NCBI RefSeq assembly: GCF_023715525.1
Contig: NZ_JAMBOG010000017.1
Span: 1-64,000, forward strand
Reading direction: 5' to 3'
From: Kocuria rosea
GTDB taxonomy: Bacteria > Actinomycetota > Actinomycetes > Actinomycetales > Micrococcaceae
Length of the DNA stretch: 64,000 nucleotides
The notes beneath the pieces were generated by a model. The model saw only the letters and a program-made list of their open reading frames with translations. It was not told the origin of the DNA and ran no database searches. This document shows positions 1 through 9,193 of the stretch, piece by piece. The first letter of the stretch is position 1. Each line of letters starts with the position of its first letter. Both the position numbers and the translations under genes were made by a program.

Positions 1-30
1 CCTCCGAGGACGCCTGTGCGTCCTGGGAGG
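1..30 (-). terminator. Hairpin terminator downstream of hemL
   Basis: An inverted repeat has outer arms CCTCC/GGAGG and inner arms AGGACGC/GCGTCCT, separated by one mismatched base per side, with a 4-base loop (CTGT). It lies 11 bases past the hemL stop and probably ends the heme operon transcript. It sits at the window edge, so its full extent is unknown. Confidence 0.6.
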
Positions 31-41
31 AGCCGACGCCG

Positions 42-1358
42 TCAGGCCGCTGGGCGGGCCTCGGCGGCCGCCCGCGCGGCGGCCGGCAGGGCGGAGATGA
101 TCCGGTCCATCGCGGCGTCGTCGTGGGCGGCGGAGAGGAACCAGGCCTCGAACACCGACGGGGGCATGTACACGCCCTGGTCGAGCATCGCGTGGAAGAA
201 CGCCGGGTAGCGGAACGTCTCCTGCGCCCTGGCCTGCGCGTAGTCGTGCACGCCCGTCGCGGAGGTGCCGAAGGCCACGGAGAACAGATTCCCGGCCGTC
301 TGGATCGAGTGGTCGACCCCGGCCTCGTCCAGCGCGGCCCGCACGGCCTCCTGCAGCTGCACGGAGCGGCGGTCGATGGTCTGGTACGCGATCCGGTCCG
401 CCGTGCGCAGGGTCGCCGCGCCCGCGGCCATCGCCACCGGGTTCCCGGACAGCGTGCCCGCCTGGTACACGGGCCCCAGCGGCGCGAGATGGTTCATGAC
501 CTCCGACCTGCCGCCCACGCCGGCCACGGGCAGCCCGCCGCCGATGACCTTGCCGAACATGAACAGGTCGGGCTCCCACCCGCCCTCGGCACCGGCGGTG
601 AGACCCCAGTAGCCGGCCTCGTGCACGCGGAAGCCGGTGAGCACCTCGTCGAAGATCATCAGGGCGCCGTGCTCGCGGGTGATCCGGCGCAGCCCCGCGT
701 TGAAGCCCTCGCCGGGGGTGACGACGCCCATGTTGGCCGGCGCGCCCTCGGTGATGACGGCGGCGATCCGGCCCGGGTGGGCCGCGAACGCCTCCTCCAC
801 GGCCGCGAGGTCGTTGTACGGCAGGACGAGGGTCTCGGCCGCGGTGGCCGCCGTGACGCCCGCGGAGCCGGGCAGCGCCAGCGTGGCCACGCCGGAGCCG
901 GCCTCGGACAGCAGCGCGTCCACGTGGCCGTGGTAGCAGCCGGCGAACTTCACGATCAGGTCCCGCCCGGTGACGCCGCGGGCGAGGCGGATGGCGGTCA
1001 TGGCGGCCTCGGTGCCGGTCGAGACCATGCGCAGCTCGTCGATGGCGGCGACGCGGTCGACGACCAGCTCGGCGAGCTCGGTCTCCCCGCGCGTCGTGGC
1101 GCCGAAGGACAGGCCGCGCTCCACGGCCTCGTGCACGGCGTCGACGACCACGGGGTGGGAGTGCCCGATCAGGGCCGGGCCCCACGAGCTGACGAGGTCG
1201 ACGTACTCGCGGCCGTCGGCGTCGGTGAGGTACGGGCCCTTGGCCGCGCTGATGAACGGCGGGGTGCCGCCCACCGAGTTGAACGCGCGCACCGGCGAGT
1301 TCACGCCACCGGGCATGACCTTGCGGGCGCGGTCGAAGAGTTCCTGGGAGACGCTCAT
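42..1358 (-). CDS. hemL: Glutamate-1-semialdehyde 2,1-aminomutase (HemL)
   Basis: This PLP enzyme converts glutamate-1-semialdehyde to 5-aminolevulinate, the second step of the C5 route to tetrapyrroles, in the cytosol. The 438-residue product has the usual family length. It shows the N-terminal [20 protein letters not shown] signature, the [12 protein letters not shown] segment, and the PLP lysine in [18 protein letters not shown]. The start is the ATG at 1358, giving MSVSQELF, because an AAGGAA ribosome site lies just upstream; an in-frame ATG at 1388 overlaps nothing useful. It is the last gene of the heme operon, 55 bases after hemB. Its substrate comes from hemA, which is transcribed divergently about 8 kb upstream. 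Identification is secure. Confidence 0.96.
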   Translation of the reverse strand: MSVSQELFDRARKVMPGGVNSPVRAFNSVGGTPPFISAAKGPYLTDADGREYVDLVSSWGPALIGHSHPVVVDAVHEAVERGLSFGATTRGETELAELVVDRVAAIDELRMVSTGTEAAMTAIRLARGVTGRDLIVKFAGCYHGHVDALLSEAGSGVATLALPGSAGVTAATAAETLVLPYNDLAAVEEAFAAHPGRIAAVITEGAPANMGVVTPGEGFNAGLRRITREHGALMIFDEVLTGFRVHEAGYWGLTAGAEGGWEPDLFMFGKVIGGGLPVAGVGGRSEVMNHLAPLGPVYQAGTLSGNPVAMAAGAATLRTADRIAYQTIDRRSVQLQEAVRAALDEAGVDHSIQTAGNLFSVAFGTSATGVHDYAQARAQETFRYPAFFHAMLDQGVYMPPSVFEAWFLSAAHDDAAMDRIISALPAAARAAAEARPAA

Positions 1359-1413
1359 GAGTGCTGTGTGCTTCCTTTCGCCGGGCATCCGGCTCGGGGG
1401 TGGGCAGGGGTGG

Positions 1414-2424
1414 TCAGGCGGTGCCGTTCTCCTCGCGGTACCAGTCCGCGAGCTCGACGGCGAAGTAGGTGAGCACCGAGTCGGCGCCGGCGCGGCGGAT
1501 CGAGAGCACGGACTCCTGGATCGCGGCCCTGCGGTCGATCCACCCGTTGGCGGCGGCGGCCTCGATCATGGCGTACTCGCCGGAGATCTGGTAGGCGGAG
1601 ACGGGCACCGGGGAGACCTCGGCGACGTCGCGCAGGATGTCGAGGTAGCTCATGGCCGGCTTGACCATGACCATGTCGGCGCCCTCGTCGAGGTCCAGCC
1701 GCAGCTCGTGCAGCGCCTCCCGGCGGTTGGCGGGGTCCATCTGGTAGCTGCGCCGGTCGCCCTGGAGCTGGGAGTCCACGGCCTCGCGGAACGGGCCGTA
1801 GAACGCGGAGGAGTACTTCGCGGAGTAGGCCAGGACGGCGACGTCGGTGTGCCCGGCCTCGTCGAGGGCCGAGCGGATCACGCCGATCTGGCCGTCCATC
1901 ATCCCCGACGGGCCGAGCACGTGCGCGCCCGCCTCGGCCTGGGCCACGGCCATCCGGGCGTAGATCTCCAGGGTCGCGTCGTTGTCCACGGTCCCGTCGG
2001 CCGCGAGCACGCCGCAGTGGCCGTGGTCGGTGAACTCGTCGAGGCACAGGTCCGCCATGACGACGAGCTCGTCGCCGACCTCCGCGCGGACCTCGCGCAG
2101 GGCGCGGTTGAGGATCCCGTCGGGGTCCGTGCCGGCGCTGCCGCAGGCGTCGCGCTCGGCGGGCACCCCGAAGAGCATGAAGCCGCCGAGGCCCTTCCGC
2201 GCGGCCTCGGCGGCGGCGCGCTTGAGGGAGTCGAGGCTGTGCTGGACGACCCCGGGCATGGAGCCCAGCGGGGCGGGCTCGGTGAGGCCCTCCTTGACGA
2301 ACACCGGGAGGATGAGGTCGGCGGGGTGGACCCGGGTCTGCGCGGCGAGCCGGCGCATGGCGGGGGTGGTGCGCAGCCGGCGGGGCCGGGCCACGAGGTC
2401 GTAGCGCGGGGTGCGGTGGGTCAC
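1414..2424 (-). CDS. hemB: Porphobilinogen synthase (HemB), internal-start reading
   Basis: Porphobilinogen synthase condenses two 5-aminolevulinate molecules. The 336-residue frame from GTG 2424 ([10 protein letters not shown]) has normal length. The two Schiff-base lysines are in [17 protein letters not shown] and [14 protein letters not shown]. The metal site reads [16 protein letters not shown], so the classic three-cysteine zinc triad is C-D-C here. GAGGAG sits 8 bases upstream of the GTG, supporting independent translation. However, the frame is open upstream into hemD, so this entry is the alternative reading of the C-terminal half of the fused frame. The enzyme identity is certain; only the true N-terminus is open. 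Confidence 0.9.
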   Translation of the reverse strand: MTHRTPRYDLVARPRRLRTTPAMRRLAAQTRVHPADLILPVFVKEGLTEPAPLGSMPGVVQHSLDSLKRAAAEAARKGLGGFMLFGVPAERDACGSAGTDPDGILNRALREVRAEVGDELVVMADLCLDEFTDHGHCGVLAADGTVDNDATLEIYARMAVAQAEAGAHVLGPSGMMDGQIGVIRSALDEAGHTDVAVLAYSAKYSSAFYGPFREAVDSQLQGDRRSYQMDPANRREALHELRLDLDEGADMVMVKPAMSYLDILRDVAEVSPVPVSAYQISGEYAMIEAAAANGWIDRRAAIQESVLSIRRAGADSVLTYFAVELADWYREENGTA

Positions 2425-3411
2425 GGGGGTCGTCTCCTCGGTCGGTGCGGTCGGTGTCGTCGGTGTCGTCGGTGCGGTGCTGCTCGTGCCGGGTCCCGGT
2501 GCCGCCGGCGTCCTCCCGGACGGAGCGGCGAGCGCCCGGACGAGGGCGTCCCGGATGCTTTCGGGGGTCGGCCGGTCGGCGGCCAGCGCGTGCAGGCCGA
2601 GCGCGGCGGCCGCCCGGCGCGTCGGCTCGCCGATGGCCACGAGCGCCGTCCCCGCCAGGACCGCGGGGTCCTCGCCCACGAGCTCGGCCAGGTGCGACGG
2701 GGCGCTGAGCACCACGGCGTCGGTGCCGCCGCCGGCCAGCTGCGCCAGCAGGCCCGCCCGGTCCAGCACCTCGGGGCCCCCGGCCGCCGCGCCCTGCCCG
2801 GGGTGCGGGCGCCGCAGGGGCACGGGGGCGGGCCACGGGACGGTCTCGTACGCCACCGCCGTGCGGACACGGTACCCCTTCGCGGCGAGCCCGTCCGCGA
2901 GCACAGTACGGGCCCGGTCCGACAGCGGCAGCAGCACGGTGCCCGGGCAGGCCTCGCCGGGCCAGTCGGCGAGCAGGCCCTCGGCGGAGTGCACGGCGCC
3001 GGGCACGAGGTCCGGGGCCAGCCCCGCCGCGGTGAGGGCCGCGGCGGTGGCGTCCCCCACGGCGGCGACCCGCAGCCCGGCGCGGCGGGCGGGGCCGAGG
3101 CGCCCGGCGAGGCCCCCGGTCCTGCCGGCCAGGGCCTCGAGGGCCCGGACGGTGTTGACGGAGGTCACGGCCAGCCAGGCGCCGGGCGCCGCGGCTGGAT
3201 CGGCGGCGCGCGCCAGGAGCGCGGCCAGGGGCGCGGTGTCGACGGGAAGGGTCGCCTCCAGCAGCGGGGCGAGCCGGACGCACGCACCCTCGGCGCGCAG
3301 GAGCGCCACGAGGGGGGCGGCACGGTCTGCGGCGCGGGTCAGGACGACCCGGGCCCCGCGCAGGGCGGAGGCCGGGGCGTCGGGCCGGTCGGGGGCGCCG
3401 GACCGTGCCAC
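1414..3411 (-). CDS. hemD: Uroporphyrinogen-III synthase fused in frame to porphobilinogen synthase (HemD-HemB)
   Basis: One uninterrupted frame of 665 codons holds both enzymes. Residues about 1-290 match HemD, which cyclises hydroxymethylbilane to uroporphyrinogen III; they include the [14 protein letters not shown] start and the [14 protein letters not shown] segment. A Pro/Thr-rich linker (about 295-329) follows, then a complete HemB (330-665). No stop codon separates them. The start is a GTG five bases after the hemC stop. HemB could also be made alone from the GTG at 2424, which is preceded by GAGGAG. HemD is poorly conserved, so its call rests partly on position after hemC. Whether the cell makes a fusion, a free HemB, or both cannot be told from sequence. 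Confidence 0.8.
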   Translation of the reverse strand: MARSGAPDRPDAPASALRGARVVLTRAADRAAPLVALLRAEGACVRLAPLLEATLPVDTAPLAALLARAADPAAAPGAWLAVTSVNTVRALEALAGRTGGLAGRLGPARRAGLRVAAVGDATAAALTAAGLAPDLVPGAVHSAEGLLADWPGEACPGTVLLPLSDRARTVLADGLAAKGYRVRTAVAYETVPWPAPVPLRRPHPGQGAAAGGPEVLDRAGLLAQLAGGGTDAVVLSAPSHLAELVGEDPAVLAGTALVAIGEPTRRAAAALGLHALAADRPTPESIRDALVRALAAPSGRTPAAPGPGTSSTAPTTPTTPTAPTEETTPVTHRTPRYDLVARPRRLRTTPAMRRLAAQTRVHPADLILPVFVKEGLTEPAPLGSMPGVVQHSLDSLKRAAAEAARKGLGGFMLFGVPAERDACGSAGTDPDGILNRALREVRAEVGDELVVMADLCLDEFTDHGHCGVLAADGTVDNDATLEIYARMAVAQAEAGAHVLGPSGMMDGQIGVIRSALDEAGHTDVAVLAYSAKYSSAFYGPFREAVDSQLQGDRRSYQMDPANRREALHELRLDLDEGADMVMVKPAMSYLDILRDVAEVSPVPVSAYQISGEYAMIEAAAANGWIDRRAAIQESVLSIRRAGADSVLTYFAVELADWYREENGTA
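2441..2476. repeat. Four 9-bp tandem repeats in the HemD-HemB linker
   Basis: The units are GTCGGTGCG, GTCGGTGTC, GTCGGTGTC and GTCGGTGCG. They lie in frame and encode part of the Thr/Pro linker between the two enzyme domains. Since the unit is three codons, copy-number change would alter linker length but not the frame. Confidence 0.8.
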
Positions 3412-3416
3412 GGGGC

Positions 3417-4373
3417 TCAGAGCGTCAGCCGGGCCAGCCGGCCGGCGCCGTCGGCGAGCAGCTCCTCGGCGAGGCGGGTGCCGAGCTCCCGCGCCGCGCC
3501 GACGGTGCGCTGCGCGGTGCTCCCGCGCCGGCGCATGAGCTCGCTGCCGTCCGGGTCGGCCACGACGGCGTCGAGCACGAGCTGCCCGCCCTCGAGCCGG
3601 CCCAGCGTCCCCACGGGGGCGGCGCAGCCGGCCTCGAGCCGGGTGAGCAGGGCCCGCTCGGCGGTCACGGCCAGCCGGGTCTCCAGGTGGTCGACCGCGG
3701 CGAGGCCCGCGGCGAGGGGGGCGTCGCCGGCCGCGTCCGCGGCGCGGCACTCGAGGGCCAGGGCGCCCTGGCCGGGCGCCGGCAGCATCACGGACGGGTC
3801 GATGAGCTCGGTGATCGCGGCCTCCATCCCCAGCCGGCGCAGCCCCGAGGCGGCGAGGACCACGGCGTCGAGGTCGCCCGGGGCCACGCGGGCGAGCCGG
3901 GTGCCCACGTTGCCGCGGATGTCCACGATCTCGAGGTCGGGACGGGCGGCGCGCACCTGCGCGGCGCGGCGCGGGGAGCCCGTGCCGACCTTCGCCCCGG
4001 CGGGCAGCCCGGCCAGGGTCAGCCCGTCCCGGGCGCACAGCGCGTCGCGGGGGTCCTCCCGCTCGGGCACGGCCGCGACCTCCAGCCCCGGCACGGGGGC
4101 CGTGGGCAGGTCCTTGAGGGAGTGCACGGCCAGGTCCACGGAGCCCGCGAGCAGCGCGGCGCGCAGGGCCGTGGCGAACACGCCCGTGCCGCCCATCTGG
4201 GACAGCGGCCCCGTGAGGACGTCGCCCTCGGTGCGGATGGTGACGAGCTCGGGCTCCAGCCCGCCCGCGGCCGCCACGGCGCGGGCCGCCGCGGTCGTCT
4301 GGGTGAGCGCGAGCTGCGAGCCGCGGGTGCCGACGCGCACGACCGGCAGCCCCTCCCGGACGTCGGCGCTCAT
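3417..4373 (-). CDS. hemC: Hydroxymethylbilane synthase (HemC)
   Basis: HemC (porphobilinogen deaminase) joins four porphobilinogens into hydroxymethylbilane. The 318-residue protein has the N-terminal [15 protein letters not shown], the VHSLKDLPT segment with catalytic Asp/Lys region, GSPRRAAQ, and [10 protein letters not shown], whose cysteine carries the dipyrromethane cofactor. The ATG at 4373 overlaps the hemH stop as ATGA, indicating translational coupling. HemD follows after five bases, so enzyme and next-step partner are co-produced, which suits the instability of hydroxymethylbilane. Identification is secure. Confidence 0.96.
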   Translation of the reverse strand: MSADVREGLPVVRVGTRGSQLALTQTTAAARAVAAAGGLEPELVTIRTEGDVLTGPLSQMGGTGVFATALRAALLAGSVDLAVHSLKDLPTAPVPGLEVAAVPEREDPRDALCARDGLTLAGLPAGAKVGTGSPRRAAQVRAARPDLEIVDIRGNVGTRLARVAPGDLDAVVLAASGLRRLGMEAAITELIDPSVMLPAPGQGALALECRAADAAGDAPLAAGLAAVDHLETRLAVTAERALLTRLEAGCAAPVGTLGRLEGGQLVLDAVVADPDGSELMRRRGSTAQRTVGAARELGTRLAEELLADGAGRLARLTL

Positions 4374-5575
4374 GCCCACCGCACCTCCCCGGCGTCGTCG
4401 AGGCCCACGGGGATCGGCTCCCCCGCGGGCCGCTGGGCGATCGTCGGGCGGGGGCCCGAGGCGCCGCGCAGGACCTTGACGCAGCAGTCGGGCGCGCAGT
4501 CGTCGAACCAGGTGCCCTCGGCGCAGGCCGAGACCCGCGGCGGGGCGTCGCGCCCGGCGATGCGCTGCTCGACGAGGTCGGCGAGGCCGGCCACGAAGGC
4601 GGGGTGCGTCCCGGCGGTGGGCGTGCGCGCGGCGGGCAGGCCGAGCCGCTCGCAGGTCTGCAGCGCCTCGGTGTCGAGGTCCCACTTCACCTCCATGTGG
4701 TCGGAGACGAAGCCGAGCGGGACGATCACGACGCCGGCGACGCCGCGCCCGGCGAGCTCCTCGATCGCGTCGTTGATGTCCGGCTCCAGCCACGGCACCT
4801 GCGGGGGCCCGGAGCGGGACTGGTAGACCAGGTCCCACGTGTGGTCGCCGAGCTCCTCGGGGCCCACGCGCTCCAGCACGGTGCGGGCCACCGCGAGGTG
4901 CTGGGCCACGTACGCGGAGCTCTCCTCGAACTCCATCCGGGCCGGCCCGGACGCCTCGGCGTCGCTCGTGGGGATGGAGTGGGTGGAGAACAGCACGGCG
5001 ACCCGGCCGCCCGCGGCCCCCAGCTGCGCGCGCACCTGGGCCAGGCCCTCCCGCAGGCCCTCGACGAAGGGCCGCACGAAGCCCTCGGAGTCGTAGTACT
5101 GGTGGACCTTGTCGATCTGCATCTCGCCGGCGAGGCCCAGCTCGTCGAGGGCCACGCCGTAGTCCTCGCGGTACTGCCGGCAGCCCGAGTAGCTCGAGTA
5201 GGCGCTCGTGGCCACGACCAGCAGCTTGCGCAGCCCCCGGGCGTGGCACTCCCGCACGACGTCCCGGACGTAGGGCGCCCAGTTGCGGTTGGCCCACAGC
5301 ACCGGCACGCTCAGCCCGCGGCCCAGCAGGTCGGCCTCGAGGGCCGAGCGCAGGGCGCGGTTCTGGGCGTTGATCGGGCTGACGCCGCCGTTGGCGCGGT
5401 AGTGGGTGGCGACCTCCTCGAGGCGCTCATCCGGGATGCCGCGGCCCTTGGTGACGTTGCGCAGGAACGGGATGACGTCGTCCTGCCCCTCGGGACCGCC
5501 GAAGGAGGACAGGACCACGGCGTCGTAGGCCTCGGGGGCGTGCGCGCGGGCCGCGGAGAGGGGGTTCGTGCTCAT
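4370..5575 (-). CDS. hemH: Coproporphyrin III ferrochelatase (CpfC/HemH)
   Basis: This enzyme inserts ferrous iron; with HemQ and HemG-type oxidase beside it, coproporphyrin III is the likely substrate. The 401-residue protein has [10 protein letters not shown] near the N-terminus, HSIPTSDAE, and [16 protein letters not shown] with conserved His and Glu. Cys132 in YSGCRQYRE and the C-terminal cysteines 351, 360, 364 and 365 resemble the ligand set of the [2Fe-2S] cluster known in actinobacterial ferrochelatases. It is joined to hemQ upstream and hemC downstream by ATGA overlaps. Identification is secure; the cluster is inferred. Confidence 0.95.
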   Translation of the reverse strand: MSTNPLSAARAHAPEAYDAVVLSSFGGPEGQDDVIPFLRNVTKGRGIPDERLEEVATHYRANGGVSPINAQNRALRSALEADLLGRGLSVPVLWANRNWAPYVRDVVRECHARGLRKLLVVATSAYSSYSGCRQYREDYGVALDELGLAGEMQIDKVHQYYDSEGFVRPFVEGLREGLAQVRAQLGAAGGRVAVLFSTHSIPTSDAEASGPARMEFEESSAYVAQHLAVARTVLERVGPEELGDHTWDLVYQSRSGPPQVPWLEPDINDAIEELAGRGVAGVVIVPLGFVSDHMEVKWDLDTEALQTCERLGLPAARTPTAGTHPAFVAGLADLVEQRIAGRDAPPRVSACAEGTWFDDCAPDCCVKVLRGASGPRPTIAQRPAGEPIPVGLDDAGEVRWA

Positions 5576-6321
5576 CGGAGCACCTCCGCGAGCTCGTCGG
5601 TGCGGATCCGGCGGCCGGTGTAGAACGGCGTCTCCTCGCGCACGTGCAGGCGGGCCTCCGTGTTGCGGAAGTGGCGCATGACGTCCACGAGGTCGACGAG
5701 CTCGGGGGCCTCCAGGGCCAGCAGCCACTCGAAGTCGTTGAGGCCGAAGCACGCGATCGTGTTGGCGAGGACCTGGGGGTAGTCGCGGGCCTTCATCCCG
5801 TGGTTGCGCAGCATCTCGGAGCGCCGCTCGGCGTTCATGTAGTACCACTCGTAGGAGCGCACGAACGGGTAGACGCACACCCACTGCTCGGGCGCGACGC
5901 CGCGCGCGAAGGACGGCGAGTGGTTGGCGGTGAACTCCGCCTCGCGGTGGACGCCCATGGCGTTCCACACCTGGCGCGTGCCGGCCAGCAGCCCCGTGCG
6001 GCGCAGCCGGCGGACGGCGGACTGCAGCGCCTGCGGGTCCGGCCCGTGCAGCCAGGTGAGGACGTCCGCGTCCTCCCGCATCCCGGAGACGTCGTAGACC
6101 CCGCGCAGGGTCGTGCCCTCGCCGGCCAGCTGCTCGACGACGCCGTCGAACTCGGCCGCCGCGGCGCCGTCCTCGGTGCCCGGGGCCGCGGGGGATCCGT
6201 CCGGGCGGGCGAACACCGTCCAGAGCGCCCAGTGCAGGCGCTCCTCGCCGCGCTGCTCCGCCGCCTCGGGCTGCGGTGCGGGGCGGCCGTGGTGTGCGTG
6301 CGGGCTGGTGTCGTGGGACAC
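5572..6321 (-). CDS. hemQ: Coproheme decarboxylase (ChdC/HemQ)
   Basis: HemQ oxidatively decarboxylates coproheme to heme b, the last step of the pathway used by Actinobacteria and Firmicutes. The 249-residue protein is a chlorite dismutase-fold member with ERLHWALWTVF at the start, YPFVRSYEWYYM, and NHGMKARDYPQVLANTIACFG, which covers the heme-binding region. The N-terminal 25 residues are His/Pro-rich and probably disordered. The start is GTG 6321, with AAAGGA 8 bases upstream. It lies 3 bases after hemG and overlaps hemH by four. Its presence is the key evidence for the coproporphyrin-dependent route. Confidence 0.94.
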   Translation of the reverse strand: MSHDTSPHAHHGRPAPQPEAAEQRGEERLHWALWTVFARPDGSPAAPGTEDGAAAAEFDGVVEQLAGEGTTLRGVYDVSGMREDADVLTWLHGPDPQALQSAVRRLRRTGLLAGTRQVWNAMGVHREAEFTANHSPSFARGVAPEQWVCVYPFVRSYEWYYMNAERRSEMLRNHGMKARDYPQVLANTIACFGLNDFEWLLALEAPELVDLVDVMRHFRNTEARLHVREETPFYTGRRIRTDELAEVLR

Positions 6322-6324
6322 TGC

Positions 6325-7869
6325 TCAGTCCTTTCGTGGGGTGGGGGTGGTCGGTGGCGCCGGGGGCGCGGGCGGGCCGGGCGGCGGGGCCTCCGGCACG
6401 CCGGCCTCGGCCAGCAGGGCGCGGACCTGGGCGCGGGTGTCCTCGACGACGGAGGCCAGGCCCGTGCCGGCCAGCCACGCGCCGACGGCCACGGTGTCGG
6501 GCAGCTCGGCGAGCGCCCGGCGGAACTCGGCGACCCGCCGGGCGTGGCCGACCCCGGCCCGCGGCAGCGCGGAGCGCCAGCGGACGATGTCCGCGCCCAC
6601 GAGCTGCTGGGGGCGCAGCGTGACGCCCATGAGGGTCGAGGCGTCGGAGAGCGCGAGCCGGATGAGCTGCTCGTCGGGCAGCGCCACCTCGGGCGGGACC
6701 GTCCCGGCGGCCTGCGCCCGGCCGTAGGACAGGCGCAGGACGTGCCGCCCGGCGCCGGCGGCCTCGCGCACCCAGTCCCACTTGGCGCTCGCGTGGGTCA
6801 GGGCCTTGGCGCGCACGGCGCGGGCGTCCTCGCTCACGAGCAGCCCGGTGCCGCGGGGCGCCCCGTCCAGGCGCGGGTCGTCGACGACGAGGGTCGCCAG
6901 GGCGACCTGCGGGCCGGGTCCGGGGACGAAGCGCTGCAGCTCGTCCCGGTGGCTGGCCAGCAGGCGCACGGTGGTCGCCCCGTCGGTGGCCATAACGAGC
7001 AGCTCCCCGCGGGCCACGGCGGTCTTGTCCCCGTTGCGGGGCTGGCGCTGGATGACCATCCAGCCGTCCCGGCGGGGGTCGCGGTCCACGGCGATGACGT
7101 CGTAGCCGGTCACGAGCTTCACGCCCGTCCGCTCGAGCTCGCGCACGAGCGTCTCGGACAGCGCGTTCATCCCGCCGCGCAGGCCGGCGACGTTGGCCCC
7201 GGCGGGCGCGGCGCGGCGCAGGGCCCCCGCCGCGGCGCCGAGCGAGCCGTGCTCGCGCAGGGCGCGGCGCAGGCCGGGGGCCACGGCGTCGACGTCGAGG
7301 TCGTCGGGGTGGGCGGAGTGCACCCCGGAGGTGAAGGGCGTGACGAGGCGCTCGAGCACCCGCTCCCCCATCCGCACGCGCACGAGCCCGCCCAGGGAGC
7401 GCTCGGTGACGCCGACGAACGCGGGCAGCCGGCGGTCGAGGGACGCCCGCAGCATCCCGGCCCGGCCCAGGGCGACGCGCAGCCGGGGCGCCGTGGGGTC
7501 GGCGGGGATGCCGAGGACCCCGGAGTCGGGGGCGGGCACGGCGCCCTCCGGCAGGAACAGCCAGGACCCGGCCCGGTTGGGGTGCACCACGCGCTCGCCC
7601 AGCCCGAGCTCCTCGAGCAGGTCGGGCACGGCGCGGGAGCGGGTGGCGAAGGACTCCGCGCCGGAGTCGAGCACGAGGCCCGCGACCTGGTGGGCCCCGA
7701 CGGCCCCGCCCAGGTGGTCCTCGGCCTCGACCAGGGTCACGCGCAGCCCGCGGGCCGCGAGGTCCCGGGCGGCCACGAGCCCGGAGATCCCGCCGCCCAC
7801 CACGAGGGCGGAGCGGGGCGGGCGGCGGCGGGCGGGACGCCCCCCGCCCGCGCCGGGGCCCGTGCTCAC
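6325..7869 (-). CDS. hemG: Coproporphyrinogen III oxidase, FAD-dependent (CgoX/HemG/HemY type)
   Basis: This FAD enzyme oxidises coproporphyrinogen III to coproporphyrin III. The 514-residue protein has the dinucleotide-binding GGGISGLVAARDLA at about residues 24-37, followed by the VEAEDHLGGAVGAHQ loop, and a C-terminal AVGAWLAGTGLASVVED that closes the FAD site. The GTG at 7869 overlaps the hemE stop as GTGA, and the stop lies 3 bases before hemQ. The C-terminus is Pro-rich. In organisms with HemQ this family acts on the copro- rather than protoporphyrinogen substrate. Confidence 0.93.
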   Translation of the reverse strand: MSTGPGAGGGRPARRRPPRSALVVGGGISGLVAARDLAARGLRVTLVEAEDHLGGAVGAHQVAGLVLDSGAESFATRSRAVPDLLEELGLGERVVHPNRAGSWLFLPEGAVPAPDSGVLGIPADPTAPRLRVALGRAGMLRASLDRRLPAFVGVTERSLGGLVRVRMGERVLERLVTPFTSGVHSAHPDDLDVDAVAPGLRRALREHGSLGAAAGALRRAAPAGANVAGLRGGMNALSETLVRELERTGVKLVTGYDVIAVDRDPRRDGWMVIQRQPRNGDKTAVARGELLVMATDGATTVRLLASHRDELQRFVPGPGPQVALATLVVDDPRLDGAPRGTGLLVSEDARAVRAKALTHASAKWDWVREAAGAGRHVLRLSYGRAQAAGTVPPEVALPDEQLIRLALSDASTLMGVTLRPQQLVGADIVRWRSALPRAGVGHARRVAEFRRALAELPDTVAVGAWLAGTGLASVVEDTRAQVRALLAEAGVPEAPPPGPPAPPAPPTTPTPRKD

Positions 7870-9071
7870 GCCCGGGTCCCGGCGAGCGGCCGGGCCGGCG
7901 GCTGCTCGTGGACGAGGGCCACGAGGTCGGTGAGCACCTGCGGGTCGGTGCCCGGCGGGACGCCGTGGCCGAGGTTGACGACGTGCCCGGGCGCCTGGGC
8001 GCCGCCGCGCAGGACCTCGCGGACGTGCTGCGCCAGGACCTCCCACGGGGCGGTGAGCAGCGCGGGGTCGATGTTGCCCTGCAGCACGGTGCGCCCGCCG
8101 AGCCGGCGGTTCGCCTCGGCCAGCGGGATCCGGTAGTCCACGCCCACGGCGTCGGCGCCGGCGTCGCGCATGGCGGCCAGCAGCTCGCCGGTGCCCGTGC
8201 CGAAGTGGATGCGGGGCACCGGCAGGTCCGCGACGGCGCCCAGCGCGGTGGCCGAGTGCTCGAGGACGTGCGCCCGGTAGTCGGCCAGCGAGAGGGAGCC
8301 CGCCCAGGAGTCGAACAGCTGGACGGCCGAGGCGCCGGCCTCCACCTGGGCGCGCAGGAACGCGCCGGAGGTGCGGGCGGCCCACTCGGCGAGCCCGGCC
8401 CACGCGGCGGGGTCGGCGTGCATCATGGTGCGCGGCAGGAGGTGGTCCCGCGACGGCCCGCCCTCGACCATGTACGCGGCCACGGTGAAGGGAGCCCCGG
8501 CGAAGCCGATGAGCGGGGTGGCGCCGAGCTGGGCGACGGTGGCCGCGACGGCCTCGCGGATCGGGTCGAGGGCGGCGTCGTCGAGCTCGGGCAGCGCGGC
8601 GACGTCGGCGCCGGTGCGCACGGGCCGCTCGAGCACGGGGCCGCGGCCGGGGACGATGTCGACGTCCACGCCGGCCACCCGCATGGGCACGACGATGTCG
8701 GAGAAGAAGATCGCGGCGTCGACGTCGTGGCGGCGCACGGGCTGGAGGGTGATCTCCGCGGCCATCGCGGGGTCCAGGCACGCGTCGAGCATCGCGGTGC
8801 CCTCGCGCAGGGAGCGGTACTCCGGCAGGGAGCGGCCGGCCTGGCGCATGAACCACACCGGGCGGCGGCTCGGGGTGCGCCCGGTGAGGGCCTGGAGCAG
8901 GGGGGCGTCGGCGGTGCCCGCCGCCCGCAGGGGGTGGCTCGCGGGCAGTGCCCCCAGCGAGGCGGTGAGCCGCCGGAGCGCCGTCGGCGCGTCGGGGACG
9001 TCCTCGGGGGTCCGGGGAGCGGCTGCGGTCGACGTGTCCGGCGTGCTCGCCGTGCCAGGGGTGGTAGCCAT
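7866..9071 (-). CDS. hemE: Uroporphyrinogen decarboxylase (HemE)
   Basis: HemE removes four carboxyls from uroporphyrinogen III to give coproporphyrinogen III. The 401-residue protein has the diagnostic RRPVWFMRQAGRSLPEYR, GFAGAPFTVAAYMVEGG, QLFDSWAG, and the C-terminal LGHGVPPGTDP. About 55 extra N-terminal residues rich in Ala, Thr and Pro precede the core. The ATG at 9071 has GGAG five bases upstream. It is the first gene of the minus-strand heme operon and faces hemA across 122 bases that hold a perfect inverted repeat. Confidence 0.95.
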   Translation of the reverse strand: MATTPGTASTPDTSTAAAPRTPEDVPDAPTALRRLTASLGALPASHPLRAAGTADAPLLQALTGRTPSRRPVWFMRQAGRSLPEYRSLREGTAMLDACLDPAMAAEITLQPVRRHDVDAAIFFSDIVVPMRVAGVDVDIVPGRGPVLERPVRTGADVAALPELDDAALDPIREAVAATVAQLGATPLIGFAGAPFTVAAYMVEGGPSRDHLLPRTMMHADPAAWAGLAEWAARTSGAFLRAQVEAGASAVQLFDSWAGSLSLADYRAHVLEHSATALGAVADLPVPRIHFGTGTGELLAAMRDAGADAVGVDYRIPLAEANRRLGGRTVLQGNIDPALLTAPWEVLAQHVREVLRGGAQAPGHVVNLGHGVPPGTDPQVLTDLVALVHEQPPARPLAGTRA

Positions 9072-9108
9072 AGTGGCTCCATTGTGCCAAGGAACCCCGA
9101 CATCGTTT

Positions 9109-9125
9109 GCTGACGCTGCGTCAGC
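9109..9125. promoter_or_regulatory. Perfect inverted repeat between divergent hemE and hemA
   Basis: The 17 bases read GCTGACG-CTG-CGTCAGC, two 7-base arms around a 3-base centre. It lies 38 bases upstream of hemE and 69 before hemA, well placed for one regulator to control both transcripts. Which protein binds is unknown; a heme- or iron-responsive factor would fit the genes. Confidence 0.5.
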
Positions 9126-9178
9126 GCCGTGCGAGCAGGCTCACCGCGTCACCGACCCGCGGATTCCCGGTGACCGTC

Positions 9179-9184
9179 TAGTAT
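9179..9184 (+). promoter_or_regulatory. Probable -10 box of hemA
   Basis: TAGTAT lies 9 bases before the hemA GTG. Initiation 6-8 bases downstream of the box would leave a leader of at most three bases and no ribosome site. No clear -35 is visible. Confidence 0.5.
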
Positions 9185-9193
9185 GAATGGACT

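Noticed and set aside
2441-2476. Slippage of the 9-bp repeat as the cause of the HemD-HemB fusion
   Set aside because: The unit is a multiple of three, so gain or loss cannot shift the frame or remove a stop.
970-4479. A 1169-codon plus-strand open frame across the heme genes
   Set aside because: It is antisense to hemB, hemD and hemC, has an unnatural Gly/Arg/Ala/Val-rich composition, and lacks any known domain. Such frames arise because stop codons are rare in high-GC DNA.
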